Shown here: in pieces, positions 52,267 to 61,223 of the stretch
How positions within the stretch are numbered: the stretch's first letter is position 1
Layout: each line of letters begins with the position of its first letter
Assembly (NCBI RefSeq): GCF_016862575.1
Contig: NZ_BONF01000008.1
Location: 186,001-250,000, forward strand
Source: Catellatospora bangladeshensis
Lineage (GTDB): Bacteria > Actinomycetota > Actinomycetes > Mycobacteriales > Micromonosporaceae
Reading direction: 5' to 3'
Length of the DNA stretch: 64,000 nt
Made by a program: the position numbers and the translations under genes
The notes under the pieces: generated by a model
Database searches by the model: none
Seen by the model: the letters and a program-made list of their open reading frames with translations, nothing else
What the model was told of the DNA's origin: nothing

Positions 52267-54129
52267 CTAGAGGACTACGACGCGGCCGCCGAGGGTGACG
52301 ATGAGCGCGCCGGTGGAGTTGAAGGACCAGCCGAGGGAGCCGGTGAAGGAGGAGCAGCGGGAGCCGTTGCTGCCCATCCACCACTGGTTGGAGCTGTCCG
52401 TGTTGCCGACGATCTTGTCGTTGGTGCCGCTGGAGCTGCGGCAGGACGTGTTGTTGCGGAAGACCGACGAGCCGGCCTCGAAGGTGAAGTTGCGCTCGGT
52501 GTTGTTGATGCTCAGGTTGTTCGAGATCGTCATCGAGCCGTTGTTGCGGTTGTACGTGAAGCCGTGCTTGCCGTTGCTGACGGCGATCGTGCGGCGCACG
52601 GTGTGGTTCACGCCGATGTCCTCGCCGCCCAGCTTGAAGCCGTTGCGGTCGCCGTTGCCGGCCTGGCCGCCGTTGCTCAGCGTGCCGTTGTTGTAGGCGA
52701 GGGAGTCCTCGATGGTGACCGCGCCGATCGGGCCGGTGTCGGTCTTGGTGTAGAGGTCCCAGCCGTCGTCGATGTTGTTGTGGGACACGCAGTAGCGGAA
52801 GACGTTGCCGGAGCCGACGGTCAGCTTGGCGGCGAACCCGTCCGCGTCCTCACCGTCGGAGTCGGCGTTGTCGTGCGACTCCGCGCTGAGGATCAGGTTG
52901 TTGGCCGGCCACTGGCTGTTGGGCGTGTCGGACGCGATGCGCGACAGCTGCAGGCCGGTGTCCCGGTTGTAGCGGGTGATGGTGCGCTCGAGGATGTTGT
53001 TGCTGCCGCCGACGAAGATGCCGTTGTCCCCGGCGCGCTCCACGATCAGGCCGTAGACGTGCCAGTAGTTGCCGTTGACGGCCAGGCCGCGGTTGGCCGG
53101 GTCCTCCGCCTGCGCCGAGAAGTTCAGCACGGGCGTCTCGCCGGGGTACGCGGACAGCTTCTTGCGGGCACTGGAGGTGCCGTTGTTGCCCGGCGCGATG
53201 GTCACCGTCGAGGAGTAGTTGTAGGTGCCGGCGCGCATGTAGATCGTCCCGCCCGCCGCGATCCGGGTGATCGCCGAGGTGAGCGTGGTCGGGTTCGACT
53301 GCGTGCCGGACGCGCCGTCGGTGCCGCCCGGCGCCACGTACAGCGCGCTGCTGGGCGGGGTGCTCGGGCTCGCGCTCGGGCTGGCCGGGGCGCTGGGCGA
53401 CGCGCTCGGGCTCGCCGGGGCGCTCGGCGAGGCGCTGGGGCTCGCCGGGGTGCTCGGGCTGGCCGGGGCGCTCGGCGACGGCGCGGCTCCGTCGGAGACC
53501 ACCACGTCGTCGAACCGTGCGGCGGCGTACGACGTCGCCAGCACGATCCGGCCCGCGCTGAACAGGCTGCTGCTGCCGGTGGCGACCTGCGCGCCGTTGA
53601 CCCAGCCGGTCAGCGTGTTGCCGCTGACGCTGAGCTGCAGGCTGTACCAGGTGCCGGTGGTCACGGACAGGTTCATGCCGCCGATGACGGTGACGGCGCT
53701 GCCGTTGACCGCCTGCAGCTCGGCCCGCCCGGTGTTGAGCAGGGCGAGCTGGTAGCGGGTCGAGCTGCCGGTGGACCGGGCGCCCAGCGACACGTAGCGG
53801 CCGGAGCCGTTGAACGCGGTCGGCTTGACCCGGGCGGTGACCGTGTAGTTGGTCCACGAGCTGCTGCCCGCGAACTGCCGGGCCAGCTCGCTGTCGGTCT
53901 TGCTCTGCTGGAACACGCCGGTGCCGTCGGTGACCACCGTCCAGTCGCCGCCGGACTTGGACCAGCCGGTGGCCGTGCCGCTGTTGAAGTTGTCGGAGAA
54001 CAGTGTCGCGGCCATGGCCACGCCGCCGGTGAGGTTGATCAGGACCGTCATCACCATGGCGAGCAGCGCGGTGACCGCCGCCGTGACGAGGCCGGCGCGC
54101 CGGGCGCGACCGGATCGAGGGGTACGCAT
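52267..54129 (-). CDS. Secreted PL9-like pectate lyase
   Basis: A 620-residue secreted protein. A signal peptide (residues 1-40) is followed by the same beta-sandwich module as its neighbours ('ATLFSDNFNSGTATGWSKSGGDW'), a 60-residue linker of PASPSASPSAP repeats, and a right-handed parallel beta-helix with 'GLAVNGNYWHVYGLIVERAGDNGIFVGGSNNILERTITRYNRDTGLQLSRI' and 'DGEDADGFAAKLTVGSGNVFRYCVSHNNIDDGWDLYTK', wording of the PL9 family (PelL/PelX), whose catalytic base is a lysine and Ca ligands are aspartates. It attacks polygalacturonate in the medium. The linker's high-repeat DNA may slip. Confidence 0.88.
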   Translation of the reverse strand: MRTPRSGRARRAGLVTAAVTALLAMVMTVLINLTGGVAMAATLFSDNFNSGTATGWSKSGGDWTVVTDGTGVFQQSKTDSELARQFAGSSSWTNYTVTARVKPTAFNGSGRYVSLGARSTGSSTRYQLALLNTGRAELQAVNGSAVTVIGGMNLSVTTGTWYSLQLSVSGNTLTGWVNGAQVATGSSSLFSAGRIVLATSYAAARFDDVVVSDGAAPSPSAPASPSTPASPSASPSAPASPSASPSAPASPSASPSTPPSSALYVAPGGTDGASGTQSNPTTLTSAITRIAAGGTIYMRAGTYNYSSTVTIAPGNNGTSSARKKLSAYPGETPVLNFSAQAEDPANRGLAVNGNYWHVYGLIVERAGDNGIFVGGSNNILERTITRYNRDTGLQLSRIASDTPNSQWPANNLILSAESHDNADSDGEDADGFAAKLTVGSGNVFRYCVSHNNIDDGWDLYTKTDTGPIGAVTIEDSLAYNNGTLSNGGQAGNGDRNGFKLGGEDIGVNHTVRRTIAVSNGKHGFTYNRNNGSMTISNNLSINNTERNFTFEAGSSVFRNNTSCRSSSGTNDKIVGNTDSSNQWWMGSNGSRCSSFTGSLGWSFNSTGALIVTLGGRVVVL

Positions 54130-54137
54130 GGAGTCTC

Positions 54138-55793
54138 CTAGATCTTGCCGACACCCGCGCCGGCCATGACGATGGCCTTGACGTCGTTCGGGTTGTCGAG
54201 CACGTAGCTGTAGTAGTCGCCCGGCTCCTCGACGGAGCCCGAGCAATCGGGCGCACCGGGTTCGGTGCCGGTGAACACGTTGTTGCGCGCGACGCAGCGG
54301 CCGGACGGGCCGGCGTAGCTGTTGGTGATCGGCTCCTCGACGCTCTCGAAGTAGTTGCCCTCGACCATGCAGCCGGCATTGGTCTGGCAGGCCACGCCCG
54401 CGTCGGTGTTGTGGAAGTAGTAGTTGTTGTAGATGTGCACCGGCTCGCCGTAGCGGACCCGCGGGTTACGCTGCGGGGTCTCGTCGAACCAGTTGTGGTG
54501 GTAGCTGACCTTCAGCCGGCCGGTGTCCTGCTCGTCGTCGGCGTCGTCCCGGCCCAGCAGCATGTTCTTGCTGTGGTGGTGGGTGTGGTTCCACGAGATG
54601 GTCACGTACGACGAGCCGCGCTTGACGTCGATCAGGCCGTCGTAGCCCTGTGCCAGGTCGTTGTGGTCGAGCCAGACGTGGTGCGAGAACATCTGCACGT
54701 TGATCGAGTCGTCGCTGGCGTTGCGGAACACCAGGTTGCGGATGATCACGTTCTGCACCGCGTTCGCCGGTGGCGACGTGATCACGTCGTCGATCGGCAG
54801 GCCGATGTTGAAGCCGCCGCCGGTGACCCCGGAGTTCGACCCCACGCCGATGATCGACTTGTGTGAGGCCACGTTGTACATGCCGGCGGGCAGCGCGATC
54901 ATGCCCTTCACGCAGATGTTCAGCGCGCCGGCCTGGCCGATCGCCGAGATCAGCTCATTCGCGGTGTCGACCTCGATGGTCGGGCCGCCCGCGCCGCCGG
55001 TGGTGCCGTTGCGGCCCCAGGCGTTCACGGCCGCGAAGCCGGTGGGACTGCCGCCGGTGTTGCAGGTGCCGGGTGGCGGCGGGGAGGTGCTCGGCGACGG
55101 CGGCACCGAGGGCGTCGGCGGGTACGGCGACGGGCTGCCGGGATTGCCCGGTCCCGCCGTGTCGGACACCGTGACGTCGTCGAAGGACGCGCTGGCGTAC
55201 GACGCCATCAGGCCGATCTTCCCCGAGGAGAAGGTCGTGTCCGTGGCCGTGAGCACCTGCGTGTTGTTGACGAACCCGGTCAGCGTCGAGCCGAACACGT
55301 CCAGCCGCAGCGTGTACCAGGTGTTCGTGGCCACCGGAAACACCAGCGTGGCCAGGTTGGTGACGCCGCCGCCGGAGACCCGGCGCAGCTGCACCGCGCC
55401 GCTGCCGGTCAGCACCAGCGAGTAGTGGTTGGACAGGCTCTGCAGCCGGGCGGCGACGCCGACCGAGCGGGACGGGCTGCCGAAGGCGATCGGCTTGACC
55501 CGTGCCGAGACGGACTGGCCGGTCCAGGACGAGCCGGCCTGTGCCTTGGCGTCGGCGCCGGTGCTGGTCTGCCGCCAGACCTGGCTGCCGTCGGAGACCA
55601 CCGACCAGCTGCCGCCGGACTTCGACCAGCCGGTCGAGTTGCCGTCCTCGAAGTCGTCCGAGAACAGGGTCGCCGCGTACGCGGTGCCGCCGAACCAGGT
55701 CGCGCCGAGGGCGACGACGAGGGCGGTCAGGCTCGCGCCGAGAGCGGCGGCGATACGTGTGCGCCGTGGAGCCGCGCGCATGGATACGGACAT
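54138..55793 (-). CDS. Secreted pectate lyase, PL1 family, second copy
   Basis: A 551-residue secreted enzyme with the same plan as the one at 50571: signal peptide (1-40), beta-sandwich module ('ATLFSDDFEDGNSTGWSKSGGSW'), a linker of P/S, and a PL1 beta-helix ('HHVWLDHNDLAQGYDGLIDVKRGSSYVTISWNHTHHHSKNMLLG', 'NPRVRYGEPVHIYNNYY'). It has more cysteines (four in the C-terminal 100 residues) than its relatives, perhaps two disulfides. AAGGAGGT precedes the ATG at 55793. The next gene ends eight bases away, so the PL9 gene follows closely. Confidence 0.94.
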   Translation of the reverse strand: MSVSMRAAPRRTRIAAALGASLTALVVALGATWFGGTAYAATLFSDDFEDGNSTGWSKSGGSWSVVSDGSQVWRQTSTGADAKAQAGSSWTGQSVSARVKPIAFGSPSRSVGVAARLQSLSNHYSLVLTGSGAVQLRRVSGGGVTNLATLVFPVATNTWYTLRLDVFGSTLTGFVNNTQVLTATDTTFSSGKIGLMASYASASFDDVTVSDTAGPGNPGSPSPYPPTPSVPPSPSTSPPPPGTCNTGGSPTGFAAVNAWGRNGTTGGAGGPTIEVDTANELISAIGQAGALNICVKGMIALPAGMYNVASHKSIIGVGSNSGVTGGGFNIGLPIDDVITSPPANAVQNVIIRNLVFRNASDDSINVQMFSHHVWLDHNDLAQGYDGLIDVKRGSSYVTISWNHTHHHSKNMLLGRDDADDEQDTGRLKVSYHHNWFDETPQRNPRVRYGEPVHIYNNYYFHNTDAGVACQTNAGCMVEGNYFESVEEPITNSYAGPSGRCVARNNVFTGTEPGAPDCSGSVEEPGDYYSYVLDNPNDVKAIVMAGAGVGKI

Positions 55794-55816
55794 GTGCGGA
55801 ACCTCCTTGGGAGGGA

Positions 55817-55867
55817 CCGCACCCGGTGGTCCGCTGCGGGCGCAACGGAGGGCGCCACCGGGTGCGG
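55817..55867 (-). terminator. Hairpin between two pectate lyase genes
   Basis: A perfect 13-bp inverted repeat CCGCACCCGGTGG (55817-55829) / CCACCGGGTGCGG (55855-55867) follows the stop at 55891 and precedes the next gene's ribosome site. It is likely a terminator of the upstream PL1 gene, or a leader structure for the next. Confidence 0.75.
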
Positions 55868-55890
55868 GAGTTCGCACGGTGCGGGGTGGC

Positions 55891-57240
55891 TCAGTGGAGG
55901 CCGAGCCTCCCCGCGCCGGAGAGCAGGGTGACCAGCGGGACCGCGTAGGCGGGCAGCGGCGTGCTCCGGCGCAGGGCGGGCGTCCAGCCCGCGTCGGCGC
56001 CGAAGTCCGGGTCGTGGGTGGCGTTGTACGCGTCGAGCAGGCTCACCGGCCCGACCTTGCGGCCGTCCTTGACCCAGCTGCCGCGCTCGGTGACGGCGGT
56101 GCCCTTCCAGTCCTTCAGGATCCGGTCGGCGGTGATGCCGTCCTGCAGCACGAAGAAGTTGTTCTCCGCGACGACGGCGGACTGGATGCCCAGGCCGATG
56201 CTGTAGTCGTAGAACTCGGCGATCCGGAAGAAGTTGTTGTACACGTCGACCTGGCCGAAGCGGACCCGCGGCGCGCGCTGGCCGACCCCGTCGAACACGT
56301 TGTCGCGCAGCGTGACGCGCAGCTTGCCGACGTCCGGGCCGACCGTGTCCGAGGAGCCGATCAGCATGGTCTTGTCGTGGTGGGTGAACACGTTCGCCGA
56401 CACGGTGACCAGGTCTGAGGTGTGCGTGATGTCGAGCGCGCCGTCGTGCACCTGCCACGGGCGGCCGAAGTACACCGGCTGGTTGGAGTCGGGGTTGTCG
56501 CCGTCGCTGAACGTGTTGTGGTCGATCCACACGTTGGTCGAGCGCCGCACCGAGACCAGGTCGTACTCGGAGTTCCAGTTGCCCTCGGCGCCGTCAGTGG
56601 GGCGCCAGCGCGGGAAGCAGTCGGCGGCGTCCTGGAAGTTCAGGTTGCGCACGATCACGTTCGGCGCACCGTCGATCATCAGGGTGACGTGCTTCAGGGT
56701 GGCGTCGCCCAGGCCGACGATGGTGGTGTTGGCGCCCACCTTGATCTCGGTACGGGCCCGCTGGGCGGCCACCGAGCGCACCCGGGCCTGCTCGATCGGG
56801 CCGCTCGGGTCGGCCGCCCGGCCCCACACCGCCGGGTCGTACGCGGCCAGGTAGCTCTCCAGCGTGTAGCCGGGGTCGGTGAGGTCCGCGCAGGTGATCG
56901 GGTTGCCCTCGGCGGAGGTGAACCCGTCGACGACGCCCTCCACGAAGACGATCTTCGGGTCGGTGCCGGTGACCGCCGCGGCGAAGGCGTTGCGGTCGCG
57001 CACCACGAACACGTGGGCGTCGTCGGCGGCCGAGCCGCCCGTGGTGCCGGTGCCGGAGGCGGCCCAGCCGTCGTTCGCGGCGAGCGGCTGCCGGGCGAGC
57101 TGGCTGGCCCACCAGCCGGGGCCGCTCGGGTCGCCGGTGGCCGCCGCGGGCGTCGCGCCCGCCACCAGCAGCAACGCGCCCAGGGCGCCCCCGGCGGCGA
57201 CCCCCCGCAGCCGCCGGCCGACCACGTCGTCTATTCGCAT
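55891..57240 (-). CDS. Secreted pectate lyase, PL1 family, single-domain
   Basis: A 449-residue secreted PL1 enzyme without the beta-sandwich module. After a signal peptide (about residues 1-35) comes the beta-helix with 'VIVRNLNFQDAADCFPRW', 'NVWIDHNTFSDGDNPDSNQPVYFGRPWQVHDGALDITHTSDLVTVSANVFTHHDKTMLIG' and 'APRVRFGQVDVYNNFF'. It is related to larger pectate/pectin lyases of the PL1_2 type ('WASQLARQPLAANDGWAASGTGTTGGSAADDAHVFVV'). Together with the other three lyases it forms a tandem pectinase block. The 182-bp gap beyond 57240 must hold its promoter. Confidence 0.92.
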   Translation of the reverse strand: MRIDDVVGRRLRGVAAGGALGALLLVAGATPAAATGDPSGPGWWASQLARQPLAANDGWAASGTGTTGGSAADDAHVFVVRDRNAFAAAVTGTDPKIVFVEGVVDGFTSAEGNPITCADLTDPGYTLESYLAAYDPAVWGRAADPSGPIEQARVRSVAAQRARTEIKVGANTTIVGLGDATLKHVTLMIDGAPNVIVRNLNFQDAADCFPRWRPTDGAEGNWNSEYDLVSVRRSTNVWIDHNTFSDGDNPDSNQPVYFGRPWQVHDGALDITHTSDLVTVSANVFTHHDKTMLIGSSDTVGPDVGKLRVTLRDNVFDGVGQRAPRVRFGQVDVYNNFFRIAEFYDYSIGLGIQSAVVAENNFFVLQDGITADRILKDWKGTAVTERGSWVKDGRKVGPVSLLDAYNATHDPDFGADAGWTPALRRSTPLPAYAVPLVTLLSGAGRLGLH

Positions 57241-57422
57241 CGCGCTCTCCAAAGAATGTGTCCGATGTGTTACGTCATCAGACAACGTAGAAAAGCGCGA
57301 ACAGTGAAGTCAATGGATCGGAATAGCAGGTTTGTTGCAGCAATTCTCGAACAGTATGCGCTGCTCCAGCCCCCCGTAAGGCTGGATTCAGCGACTATTC
57401 AGGTCGGCATTCGAATGCGATG

Positions 57423-58541
57423 TCAGCCGTTTGCAGTCCCGTCCGGAACCGTTGCAGACCAGGGCCGGGAAAGCTCGTTCATAAGGGCTCCCCGAGCGGC
57501 GCAGCGGGCCAGTACGGTGTTCACGCCGCGCAGCGTCCGGTGCCCGTCGGCCACGTCGAGCGCCTCCTCCGCGACCTGGTACGGCGGCGGCGCCGCCCGC
57601 AGCTGCTCGATCACCGTGGTGAACGGCGCGGTGCGCGACAGCGGCGCCAGCAGCGGCTCCCCCTCCGCCCGGTGGGCCAGCAGGTTCTCCAGCAGCGTGC
57701 GGCGGCCCGCGACAGGCGTCGCCGCCGCCTCCCCCGGCAGCCGCAGCAGGTCCTCGCGGAAGCCCAGCTCGGCGTCCCCGCGCTCGCCGTACACGGTGAG
57801 GTCGCCGTCGACGAAGCCCTCGCCCGCCAGCGTCACCGCGACGAGCACCGTCACCCCGCCGGACAGGGTGATACGCAGCGTCGCGGTGTCCTCGACCTCG
57901 ATCGGGCGCACCCGCAGCCAGTCCACCTCGACCCGCTCGACCGGCGCGTCCAGCACGGACAGCGCCTGCATCACCGCGTGCGCGAACGGGTTGGCCAGCG
58001 CGCCGTCCAGCGACGGGCGGCCGTCCACGGTGCGCCGGCCCGACCACGGCGAGCGGGCCCAGTAGGCGTCGTCACGCTTCCAGCAGCCGAGCACGGAGAT
58101 GTGCCGGACCGCGCCGAGCGCGCCGCCCGCGACCGCCGCGCGCAGGCGGACCAGCGCCGGCGAGGCCAGTGCCTGGAAGCCCACCTGGACCACCCGGCCG
58201 GTCTCCGCCTCCGCCGCCACCAGCGCCTCGTGCTCCGCCCTGTCGAGCACGGGCGGCTTCTCCAGCAGCACGTCCGCCCCGGCCCGCAGCGCGTCCCGGG
58301 TCAGCGCGAGATGCGTGTGCGGCGGCGTGCACACGATGACCACCTGCGGCTTGACCTCCACCAGCAGCGCCACATGGTCGGTGTAGACCGGCACGCCGTC
58401 CGGTGGGTCCACCACCTCGCGCGTGTCGGCCAGCGCGACCAGCCGCACCGCGCCGGTCTGCTCCGCCAGCTCCGCGAGCTGCCGCCGGTGGTACATCCCG
58501 TGCCCGTTCGCGCCGATCAGCGCGACCGTCGTCGCCGTCAT
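57423..58541 (-). CDS. Gfo/Idh/MocA-family oxidoreductase
   Basis: A 372-residue NAD(P)-dependent dehydrogenase. The Rossmann loop is 'VALIGANGHGMYHRRQL' (residues 5-21) and the family motif is 'LLEKPP' (near 93), 'EKP' being the substrate/cofactor lysine site. The C-terminal alpha/beta domain follows. The substrate, by location, is a uronate- or aldonate-related sugar. It is the last gene of the uronate operon, 41 bp after the oxidoreductase gene at 58582. Confidence 0.88.
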   Translation of the reverse strand: MTATTVALIGANGHGMYHRRQLAELAEQTGAVRLVALADTREVVDPPDGVPVYTDHVALLVEVKPQVVIVCTPPHTHLALTRDALRAGADVLLEKPPVLDRAEHEALVAAEAETGRVVQVGFQALASPALVRLRAAVAGGALGAVRHISVLGCWKRDDAYWARSPWSGRRTVDGRPSLDGALANPFAHAVMQALSVLDAPVERVEVDWLRVRPIEVEDTATLRITLSGGVTVLVAVTLAGEGFVDGDLTVYGERGDAELGFREDLLRLPGEAAATPVAGRRTLLENLLAHRAEGEPLLAPLSRTAPFTTVIEQLRAAPPPYQVAEEALDVADGHRTLRGVNTVLARCAARGALMNELSRPWSATVPDGTANG

Positions 58542-58581
58542 CGAACCTTCCTCTCCGCACCGGGCCGCGCCGCACCCCGCG

Positions 58582-59940
58582 TCATGCCACGGTCCTCCGG
58601 ACCAGGTCCGCCGCGCCGTGGGTGGCCAGCTCGGCGCGCCACAAGTCGATCATCCGCCGCCGGGCCGGATCGGGCACCGGGAGCACTCCGGACTCGCCGA
58701 ACAGCGCCTCGGTGCTCAGGTCCGCGCGGACCTCGGCGGCGCGCGGGTCGTTCAGCGGCAGCTCCTGCCCGCTGTCGGACCGGCCCTCGGCGAACCTCGC
58801 CCAGGCGGCCAGGATCAGCGTGGCCAGAGCCGGGTCGGGGACCGTGTTGAGCACGGACAGCGCCCGCTGCGGCAGCTTCTGCGTGCCGTCCATGGCCACC
58901 TGCAGGCAGCGGTGGCCCAGGGCGGCGTTGGCGAAGCGCTCCAGCGCGGCGTCGCCGTACCCGGCCACGGTGACCCCTTCCGGCGGGGTCATCGACGCCG
59001 CGACCTCGGTGGCGACGTAGCGGCGCAGCAGGTCGGTCATGCCGGGCAGGGCCAGCGCGTCGGCGATGTACTCGCAGCCGGCCAGCGCGCCCAGGTACGC
59101 CAGGGTGCTGTGCACGCCGTTGAGGGCGCGCAGTTTCAGGTGCTCCCACGGCGTGACGTCGCCGGTGAGCACCGCGCCCGCCGCCGCCCAGTCCGGGCGG
59201 GCCCCGGCGAAGTCGTCCTCGATCACCCACTGGGAGAACGGCTCCCCCACGACGGCGGCGAGGTCGGCCACGCCGAGGTCGCGCTGCGCCGTGGCCAGCA
59301 GGGCGGGCGTGGTGGCGGGCACGATCCGGTCGACCATGCTGGACGGGCAGCGCACCGACGCGGCGTACCAGTCGCGCAGCTCGCCGGGGATCACCCCGGC
59401 CAGCAGGCGGCCCAGCACCACCCCGTTGGACGGCAGGTTGTCGCAGCTGAGCAGAGTGATCGGCCCCGCGTCGGCGCGGCGGCGCGCGGCCAGCCCGGCG
59501 ACCAGCAACCGCGTCACCGCCGAGTCGGGCGCGTACGCCTTCTCGGTCACGGTCATCGTCACCACCCGGATCGCCGGGTCGGCCAGGTGCGCGACGACCG
59601 AGTCGGGGTCGCTCGCGGCGTGCACCGTGCCGGTCAGCGCGCCCACCGCGCGGGTCCGCGAGGCGGCGCCGTCGAGCGTGACCACGCTGTAGAGGTGGTC
59701 CTGCGCGCGCAGCGCCTCCAGCACGTCCCGCGAGCGCGGCGCGACCGCGACGATGCCCCAGTCCCCGCCGGAGGCGGCCATCGCGGCCTCGACGTAGAGG
59801 GCCTGGTGGGCGCGGAAGAAGGCGCCCAGGCCGAGGTGCAGCACCCCGGCCCGGACGGAGCCCGGCAGCACGGCCGGGCGGCTGTCGGCGGGCAGCCGCG
59901 ACAGCGTCGCCCGGCCGAGCCGGGTCGCGGAGGTGGTCAT
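58582..59940 (-). CDS. Mannitol-dehydrogenase-family fructuronate/tagaturonate reductase
   Basis: A 452-residue long-chain polyol dehydrogenase of the UxuB/MtlK type: 'VLHLGLGAFFRAHQALYVE' (nucleotide loop), 'VTMTVTEKAY', 'LLSCDNLPSNGVVLGRLL' and the catalytic 'HLKLRALNGVHSTLAYLG' (Lys and Asn/His). With the uronate isomerase it converts D-fructuronate to D-mannonate, or tagaturonate to altronate. Its ATG overlaps the stop of the dehydratase gene (ATGA). The frame is open far upstream, but that overlaps the neighbour, so 59940 is the start (an ATG lies six bases before it). Confidence 0.88.
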   Translation of the reverse strand: MTTSATRLGRATLSRLPADSRPAVLPGSVRAGVLHLGLGAFFRAHQALYVEAAMAASGGDWGIVAVAPRSRDVLEALRAQDHLYSVVTLDGAASRTRAVGALTGTVHAASDPDSVVAHLADPAIRVVTMTVTEKAYAPDSAVTRLLVAGLAARRRADAGPITLLSCDNLPSNGVVLGRLLAGVIPGELRDWYAASVRCPSSMVDRIVPATTPALLATAQRDLGVADLAAVVGEPFSQWVIEDDFAGARPDWAAAGAVLTGDVTPWEHLKLRALNGVHSTLAYLGALAGCEYIADALALPGMTDLLRRYVATEVAASMTPPEGVTVAGYGDAALERFANAALGHRCLQVAMDGTQKLPQRALSVLNTVPDPALATLILAAWARFAEGRSDSGQELPLNDPRAAEVRADLSTEALFGESGVLPVPDPARRRMIDLWRAELATHGAADLVRRTVA

Positions 59941-61223
59941 CGCCATACGGGGCCGTCCGGGAAGCTGTACTGGGCGATCGACTCCGGCTTGAAGGTCACC
60001 GAGTAGCCGGGCTGCGCCGGGAGCCGGTAACGCCCGTCCACCACGGTGATCGGGTCCTCGAAGTGCTCGTGCAGGTGCGCGACGTACTCCACCATGCGGC
60101 CGTCGAGCGAGCGGCCCAGCCGCAGGTAGTCGAAGACCGACAGGTGCTGCACGTACTCGCACAGCCCGACGCCGCCCGCGTGCGGGCACACCGGCACGCC
60201 GAACTTGGCCGCCATCAGCAGGATCGACAGCACCTCGTTGACGCCGCCGACCCGGCACGCGTCGATCTGGCACACCTGGATCGCGTTCGCCTGCATGAGC
60301 TGCTTGAAGATGACCCGGTTGGCGGCGACCTCGCCGGTGGCGACGCGGATGGGATTGACTGCGCGCGCCACGGCCGCGTGGCCGAGCACGTCGTCGGCGT
60401 GCGTCGGCTCCTCGATCCAGTACGGGTCCACCTCCGCCAGCACCTTCATGTTGGCGATCGCCTCGTCCACGTCCCAGACCTGGTTGGCGTCCATCATCAG
60501 CAGCGCGTCCGGGCCGATCTCCTCGCGGATCAGCCGGGCGCGGCGGAGGTCGTCCTCGATCGGGCCGCCGACCTTCATCTTCATCGCCCGCCAGCCCTGC
60601 GCGTACGCCGCCCGGGTCAGCTCCCGCACCTGCTCGTCGGGGTAGCCCAGCCAGCCCACAGAGGTGGTGTACGACGGGAACCCGTCGCGCTCCAGCACCG
60701 CCAGCCGCTCGGCGTAGCCGCCGTCGTCGGCGAGCAGCGCCAGCGCCTCCTCGCGGGTGATCGCGTCGCTGATGTGGTGGAAGTCGACGTTGTTCACCAG
60801 CTCCTCGGCCGGCATCTCGGCCAGCAGGCGCCACATCGGCTTGCCCTCGGCCTTGGCCCGCAGGTCCCACACCGCGTTGACCAGCGCGCCGGTCGCCATG
60901 TGGATGACGCCCTTCTCCGGCCCGAGCCAGCGCAGCTGCACGTCGGCCGACAGCGAGCGCCAGAACGTCACCGGGTCGGCGAACAGCTCCTCCAGGGTCT
61001 TCCCCACGACGTGGTGGGACAGCGCCTGGATCGCCGCGCAGGCGATCTCGTTGCCACGCCCGTTGGTGAAGGTGAAGCCCGCGCCGAAGAGTCCGGCGTC
61101 GGTGTGCAGCTCCACATAGGCGGCGGAGTAGTCACCCCGGTTGATCGCGTCGGAGCCGTCGCCGGCCGCCGCGGTCGGGAAGCGTACGTCGTGCACCTTG
61201 GCGTCGATGATTTTCATGGTCAT
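59937..61223 (-). CDS. Enolase-superfamily sugar-acid dehydratase (L-fuconate-dehydratase-like)
   Basis: A 428-residue mandelate-racemase/enolase superfamily member. 'GSDAINRGDYSAAYVEL', 'LRWLGPEKGVIHMATGALVNAVWDL' and 'YTTSVGWLGYPDEQV' closely follow fuconate dehydratase/ENOSF1. Acid-base and Mg residues: 'MKMKVGG' (KxK), 'MDANQVWD', 'WIEEPT', 'ATGEV' and 'CPHAGGVGLCEYVQH'. It removes water from a sugar acid to give a 2-keto-3-deoxy acid. Between an isomerase and a reductase of the uronate route it may serve as mannonate or altronate dehydratase (inference). The ATG overlaps the stop of uxaC. Confidence 0.86.
   Translation of the reverse strand: MTMKIIDAKVHDVRFPTAAAGDGSDAINRGDYSAAYVELHTDAGLFGAGFTFTNGRGNEIACAAIQALSHHVVGKTLEELFADPVTFWRSLSADVQLRWLGPEKGVIHMATGALVNAVWDLRAKAEGKPMWRLLAEMPAEELVNNVDFHHISDAITREEALALLADDGGYAERLAVLERDGFPSYTTSVGWLGYPDEQVRELTRAAYAQGWRAMKMKVGGPIEDDLRRARLIREEIGPDALLMMDANQVWDVDEAIANMKVLAEVDPYWIEEPTHADDVLGHAAVARAVNPIRVATGEVAANRVIFKQLMQANAIQVCQIDACRVGGVNEVLSILLMAAKFGVPVCPHAGGVGLCEYVQHLSVFDYLRLGRSLDGRMVEYVAHLHEHFEDPITVVDGRYRLPAQPGYSVTFKPESIAQYSFPDGPVWR

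Noticed and set aside
57274-57283. GTCATCAGAC as a GntR/FadR-type operator of the pectinase and uronate genes
   Set aside because: Only three complementary bases on each side; no second copy before the other lyase or uronate genes.
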